From contig CAIKKV010000619.1 in the NCBI GenBank assembly GCA_903828035.1, positions 1 to 16,427 of the forward strand: a DNA stretch of 16,427 nucleotides. The letters run 5' to 3'. The DNA comes from an uncultured bacterium. Lineage in GTDB: Bacteria; Verrucomicrobiota; Kiritimatiellia; CAIKKV01. A program made the position numbers and the translations under genes. The stretch's first letter is position 1. The number at the start of each line of letters is the position of its first letter. Below are positions 13,980 to 16,427 of the stretch, piece after piece. The notes under the pieces were generated by a model. That model saw only the letters and a program-made list of their open reading frames with translations. It ran no database searches and was not told the DNA's origin.

Positions 13980-15590
13980 TCAATGGCGGGCGCCCGCCCA
14001 GATGGGGCTCGACCAGGCCCGCTGGCCGTTGCGCTGCTCGACGCGCACCCGGTAGTTCGCCTCGCCGGCCAGCGGCTCCTCGTCGACGAACGAGAGCCGC
14101 GCCGTGAAGCCCTCCTCGGGAACGGCCGCGTACAGCTTGGCCTTGAACGCAAGCTGGTAGTAGGCCGGATCCTGCCGCTCCATCTCCTCGTACCGGATGC
14201 CGGTCATCTCGCGGACCCAGTCGAGCGACTCCTGGCGATACCACATGACGCGGCTGCCCGCGGCAAAGGCGGCGACCGGGTCGCGCACCTCCTGCCCGTT
14301 CAGCGTCACGGCCAATTCCGCGGCCGGATCCGACTCGAACTCCAGCACCACGCCGGTCTGGAACGGATTGGGCACCGCATTCTGCGCGCTGACCATCTTG
14401 AAGCGCGCCCGGCCGCCCTCGAGCGCCGGAACCCCCTGGCCGCGGCCGGTCCAGCAGGGAAACCAGCTCAGGAAGCGGCCGGCGGACAGGCTGGCGGCGC
14501 CGTCCCAGGGGTGCTCGCCAAAGGGAAGCTCGCCCAGCTTGGGGCCCCAGCCCGCCTCGATCCGCATGCGGAAGCGCGTCTGGCGGCCCGGCTTCGCCGC
14601 CTCCCACGTGCCCTGGTGGCAGTGCGTGGCGATCACCCGGCCGTTGCGCAGCAGCTCGATCCGGTCGATGGCATCCAGTCCGCGCGCCGTCACCTCGAAG
14701 CGCCGCGCGGCCGCCGGGCCCAGGATGCTGCCCATGGGCTTGCCGTTGCAGGTGAAGTCCAGCTCGATCCGGTCGCCCGTCACGGCATAGACGCGCCGGC
14801 TCCGGAACGCCTTCCACAGGCTCTCGCGCGAGAGGTCTTCCGCCTGGCAGGCCATCAACCCCTTGCCCCAGGACCCCGGCATGTTCTGCCAGTTGTCGGT
14901 GGAGGCGATCGCCCCCAGGTGCAGGCCCTTGTCCAAGGCGGCCTGCCACATGCTGCCGGGAAGGCCGGGCCCCATGTGGGGGTTGTTCCGCAGGCCGACC
15001 CACTCCTCGTCCGTCTCCGAGCAGCCATGCACGGAGAAGATTTCCGCGTAGGGCGTGATCGCCTCGTCGCACTTCGACCAGTCCGGCGCGCGGATCCCCG
15101 TCCGGTAGCCAATATGGTGGGGAATGGCGATGGACTCCGTTCCGCGCAGAAGGGCGTACAGCTCCGGCAGGGTTCTGACCGTATGGACAGGCCCCCCCTC
15201 GCGGAAATGCATGACGTTATGGTCGCCCCACGTGCCGTCCCCCTGCCACTCGTAGCCGGGAAAGGTGACGAACCGGCCGGGCTCATGCGCCCCGGCGATG
15301 GCCGCCTCGAACTCGGCCCACTCCCGCTCGATCCGCTCGCGCGGCTTGGTGCCCTCCTCGAAAAAGCCGAGCCAGCCCAGCGGCGAAGCGAGCCCCTCGC
15401 AGCCGGGCCGGGCCAGCTGGGCCGCCAGCTTGTCGGGGAGCGGCGACACCCGCGTCATCATGGGCGTGTAATAGGCGCCGGCATAAAAATCAAGATGGGC
15501 GCGGGCAAAGGAAAGGATATCCGGGATGGGCACGGGAACGAGCCGGCTCGTATAGGTGTTCTGATGGGTGTCGCCCCAGTATGTTTTCAT
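13980..15590 (-). CDS. DUF3604-like (PHP-superfamily-like) protein, probable metal-dependent hydrolase relative
   Basis: A 536-residue protein resembling DUF3604, whose members look like PHP-type metallohydrolases of unknown function. It opens KTYWGDTHQNTYTS (2-15), matching the usual opening with a GD-x-H metal motif. Further matches are RFVTFPGYEWQGDGTWGDHN (106-125), AIPHHIGYRTG (155-165), AEIFSVHG (182-189) and GAIASTDNW (226-234), then AFRSRRVYAVTGDRIELDF (261-279). Two positions where PHP ligands are normally His differ: Asn11 and Trp234. The C-terminal half (from about 280) is beta-rich and lacks recognisable catalytic motifs. There is no signal peptide. The ATG at 15590 overlaps the creatininase stop (TGATG) and has no ribosome-binding site, so translation is probably coupled. 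The frame is open far upstream, but only as the shadow of that gene. Confidence 0.8.
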   Translation of the reverse strand: MKTYWGDTHQNTYTSRLVPVPIPDILSFARAHLDFYAGAYYTPMMTRVSPLPDKLAAQLARPGCEGLASPLGWLGFFEEGTKPRERIEREWAEFEAAIAGAHEPGRFVTFPGYEWQGDGTWGDHNVMHFREGGPVHTVRTLPELYALLRGTESIAIPHHIGYRTGIRAPDWSKCDEAITPYAEIFSVHGCSETDEEWVGLRNNPHMGPGLPGSMWQAALDKGLHLGAIASTDNWQNMPGSWGKGLMACQAEDLSRESLWKAFRSRRVYAVTGDRIELDFTCNGKPMGSILGPAAARRFEVTARGLDAIDRIELLRNGRVIATHCHQGTWEAAKPGRQTRFRMRIEAGWGPKLGELPFGEHPWDGAASLSAGRFLSWFPCWTGRGQGVPALEGGRARFKMVSAQNAVPNPFQTGVVLEFESDPAAELAVTLNGQEVRDPVAAFAAGSRVMWYRQESLDWVREMTGIRYEEMERQDPAYYQLAFKAKLYAAVPEEGFTARLSFVDEEPLAGEANYRVRVEQRNGQRAWSSPIWAGARH

Positions 15591-16372
15591 CAGGAGGCCG
15601 CCACATCGTGAAGCAGTTTCACATAGAGCGCCACCGTCTCCTTGAAGATCGCGGCGCCCTTTTCCGCCGTGGCGTGGGTGGGCGATCCGTAGGTTCCGGT
15701 CACGCTCTTCTGGTAGCGCCAGGTGGACCAGAACACCTTGGAGGACGGGCCGCACATATCCCCGCCGACAAACGAGCTGCACGTTTTCACGGGCTCGTCC
15801 TGGGCGGCCGCCATGTCCACGCGCGCGCCGAAATGGAGCATCAGCGAGGTTTCGTACTCGCAGGCGTGGCTGCAGCCGCCCAGGGCGCTGGTCCGGTGCT
15901 TCGCCACCGACTCGGAGGCCATCTTGAAGATATCGGTGCAGATCATGCACACGTCGGACTGATCGGCCACTTTCCGGGCCGCCACCTGCAGGATGGCCGG
16001 ATGGTGCCCGTGGGAATTGAGGATCACCACCTTGCGGAAGCCGGAGCGGCCCAGCGACAGGCCGATGTTCTCGATCACGCTGATAACGGTCTCGGGCGGC
16101 ATGGAGATGACGCCGGGCCAGTCGAAAAGGCCCTGCCCCGAATAGCCGCACCAGATCGTGGGCAGCACCAGGACCGGGATCTCCGAAACCGCGGCCTCGG
16201 CCACGGCCCGCGCGGTCTCCTCGGCGATCCGCACATCGCAATCCACCGGCACGTGCGGCCCATGCTCCTCGGTCTGCCCGACAGGAAGCAAAATGATCGC
16301 GCCCTTCTCCGCCAAGGCCTTCAATTCCGGCCACCGGTGATCGCCGTAGCGGATGCTCGCCTGCTGGTTCAT
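15590..16372 (-). CDS. Creatininase-family amidohydrolase
   Basis: Member of the creatininase/MftE family of metal-dependent amidohydrolases, which act on cyclic amides, formamides or peptides. True creatininase activity is not implied. The 260 residues are typical. Metal-site motifs are clear: LLPVGQTEEHGPHVPVDCD (28-46) with Glu35, His37 and Asp46; LNSHGHHP (118-125) with His121; and GGCSHACEYETS (165-176) with His169, Glu172 and Glu174, equivalent to the common HAGExETS. The ATG at 16372 has GGGGA eight bases upstream, and no signal peptide is present. It overlaps the DUF3604 gene by one base, implying a common mRNA and a shared process. The upstream edge of the window (16373-16427) is AT-rich, but I can define no full promoter in it. 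Confidence 0.93.
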   Translation of the reverse strand: MNQQASIRYGDHRWPELKALAEKGAIILLPVGQTEEHGPHVPVDCDVRIAEETARAVAEAAVSEIPVLVLPTIWCGYSGQGLFDWPGVISMPPETVISVIENIGLSLGRSGFRKVVILNSHGHHPAILQVAARKVADQSDVCMICTDIFKMASESVAKHRTSALGGCSHACEYETSLMLHFGARVDMAAAQDEPVKTCSSFVGGDMCGPSSKVFWSTWRYQKSVTGTYGSPTHATAEKGAAIFKETVALYVKLLHDVAAS

Positions 16373-16427
16373 AACGTTGTTCCCCGTGGATAATTAAACC
16401 CGGACGCAAGGATTTGATTTCTAAACA

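Noticed and set aside
13985..13998. Perfect 14-base GC palindrome
   Set aside because: It lies in the last codons of the DUF3604 gene, has no loop and no following T-run, and is expected by chance in coding DNA this GC-rich.
12363..15611. Open frame of 1,082 codons on the plus strand
   Set aside because: It lies opposite the oxidoreductase and DUF3604 genes, crosses their intergenic gap, is dominated by Arg, His, Leu, Gly and Ala, and shows no family motif. It is a typical GC-rich antisense shadow.
15591..16409. N-terminal extension of the DUF3604 protein to about 809 residues
   Set aside because: The extension is an alternative frame of the creatininase gene. DUF3604 homology begins exactly at the ATG that overlaps the creatininase stop.
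1..16427. CRISPR arrays, tRNA or rRNA genes, insertion sequences, phage or defence genes
   Set aside because: No repeat-spacer pattern, tRNA-like cloverleaf, transposase, integrase or defence protein motif was seen on either strand.

Overview
The window is GC-rich and densely coding, with no stretch over 200 bases lacking a gene. It carries twelve protein-coding genes, one of them cut by the left edge. I see no rRNA, tRNA, CRISPR array, insertion sequence or phage gene. The gene content points to a bacterium, probably of the PVC group (Kiritimatiellota, Lentisphaerota or Verrucomicrobiota). Gfo/Idh/MocA oxidoreductases with extra domains, DUF3604 proteins, creatininase-family amidohydrolases and family-10-like glycosyl hydrolases occur together often there. 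That assignment is inference from gene content, not from a marker gene.

Left third (1-6567, all on the minus strand) is primary biosynthesis. Reading in the direction of transcription, lysA, dapA, dapB, folK and panB follow one another with gaps of 8-19 bases and look like one operon. It joins late lysine/diaminopimelate synthesis with a folate step (HPPK) and the first committed pantothenate step. After a 196-base gap with its own likely promoter comes carB, of which 694 N-terminal residues are present.

Middle (6714-10038) is surface polysaccharide. A polyprenyl-phosphate sugar-1-phosphate transferase on the plus strand, divergent from lysA, should start lipid-linked repeat-unit assembly. 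On the minus strand, a NusG-family elongation factor is followed by a Wzy/O-antigen ligase-like membrane protein, which should act late in assembly. The glycosyltransferases and flippase that would complete the pathway are not in the window.

Right third (10193-16372) looks accessory and saccharide- or small-molecule-related. It holds an exported GHL10-type glycosyl hydrolase with an N-terminal ThuA/glutamine-amidotransferase-like domain (plus strand). On the minus strand are a Gfo/Idh/MocA oxidoreductase carrying a C-terminal beta-sandwich module, a DUF3604 (PHP-like) protein and a creatininase-family amidohydrolase. The last two overlap by one base (TGATG). Substrates cannot be read from the sequence.

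The features most worth a second look are the coupled creatininase/DUF3604 pair and its altered metal-site residues, the enzyme-plus-beta-sandwich fusion, the palindrome lying over the promoter of the oxidoreductase gene, and the NusG paralogue heading a polysaccharide operon. I did not find a convincing wholly new system.
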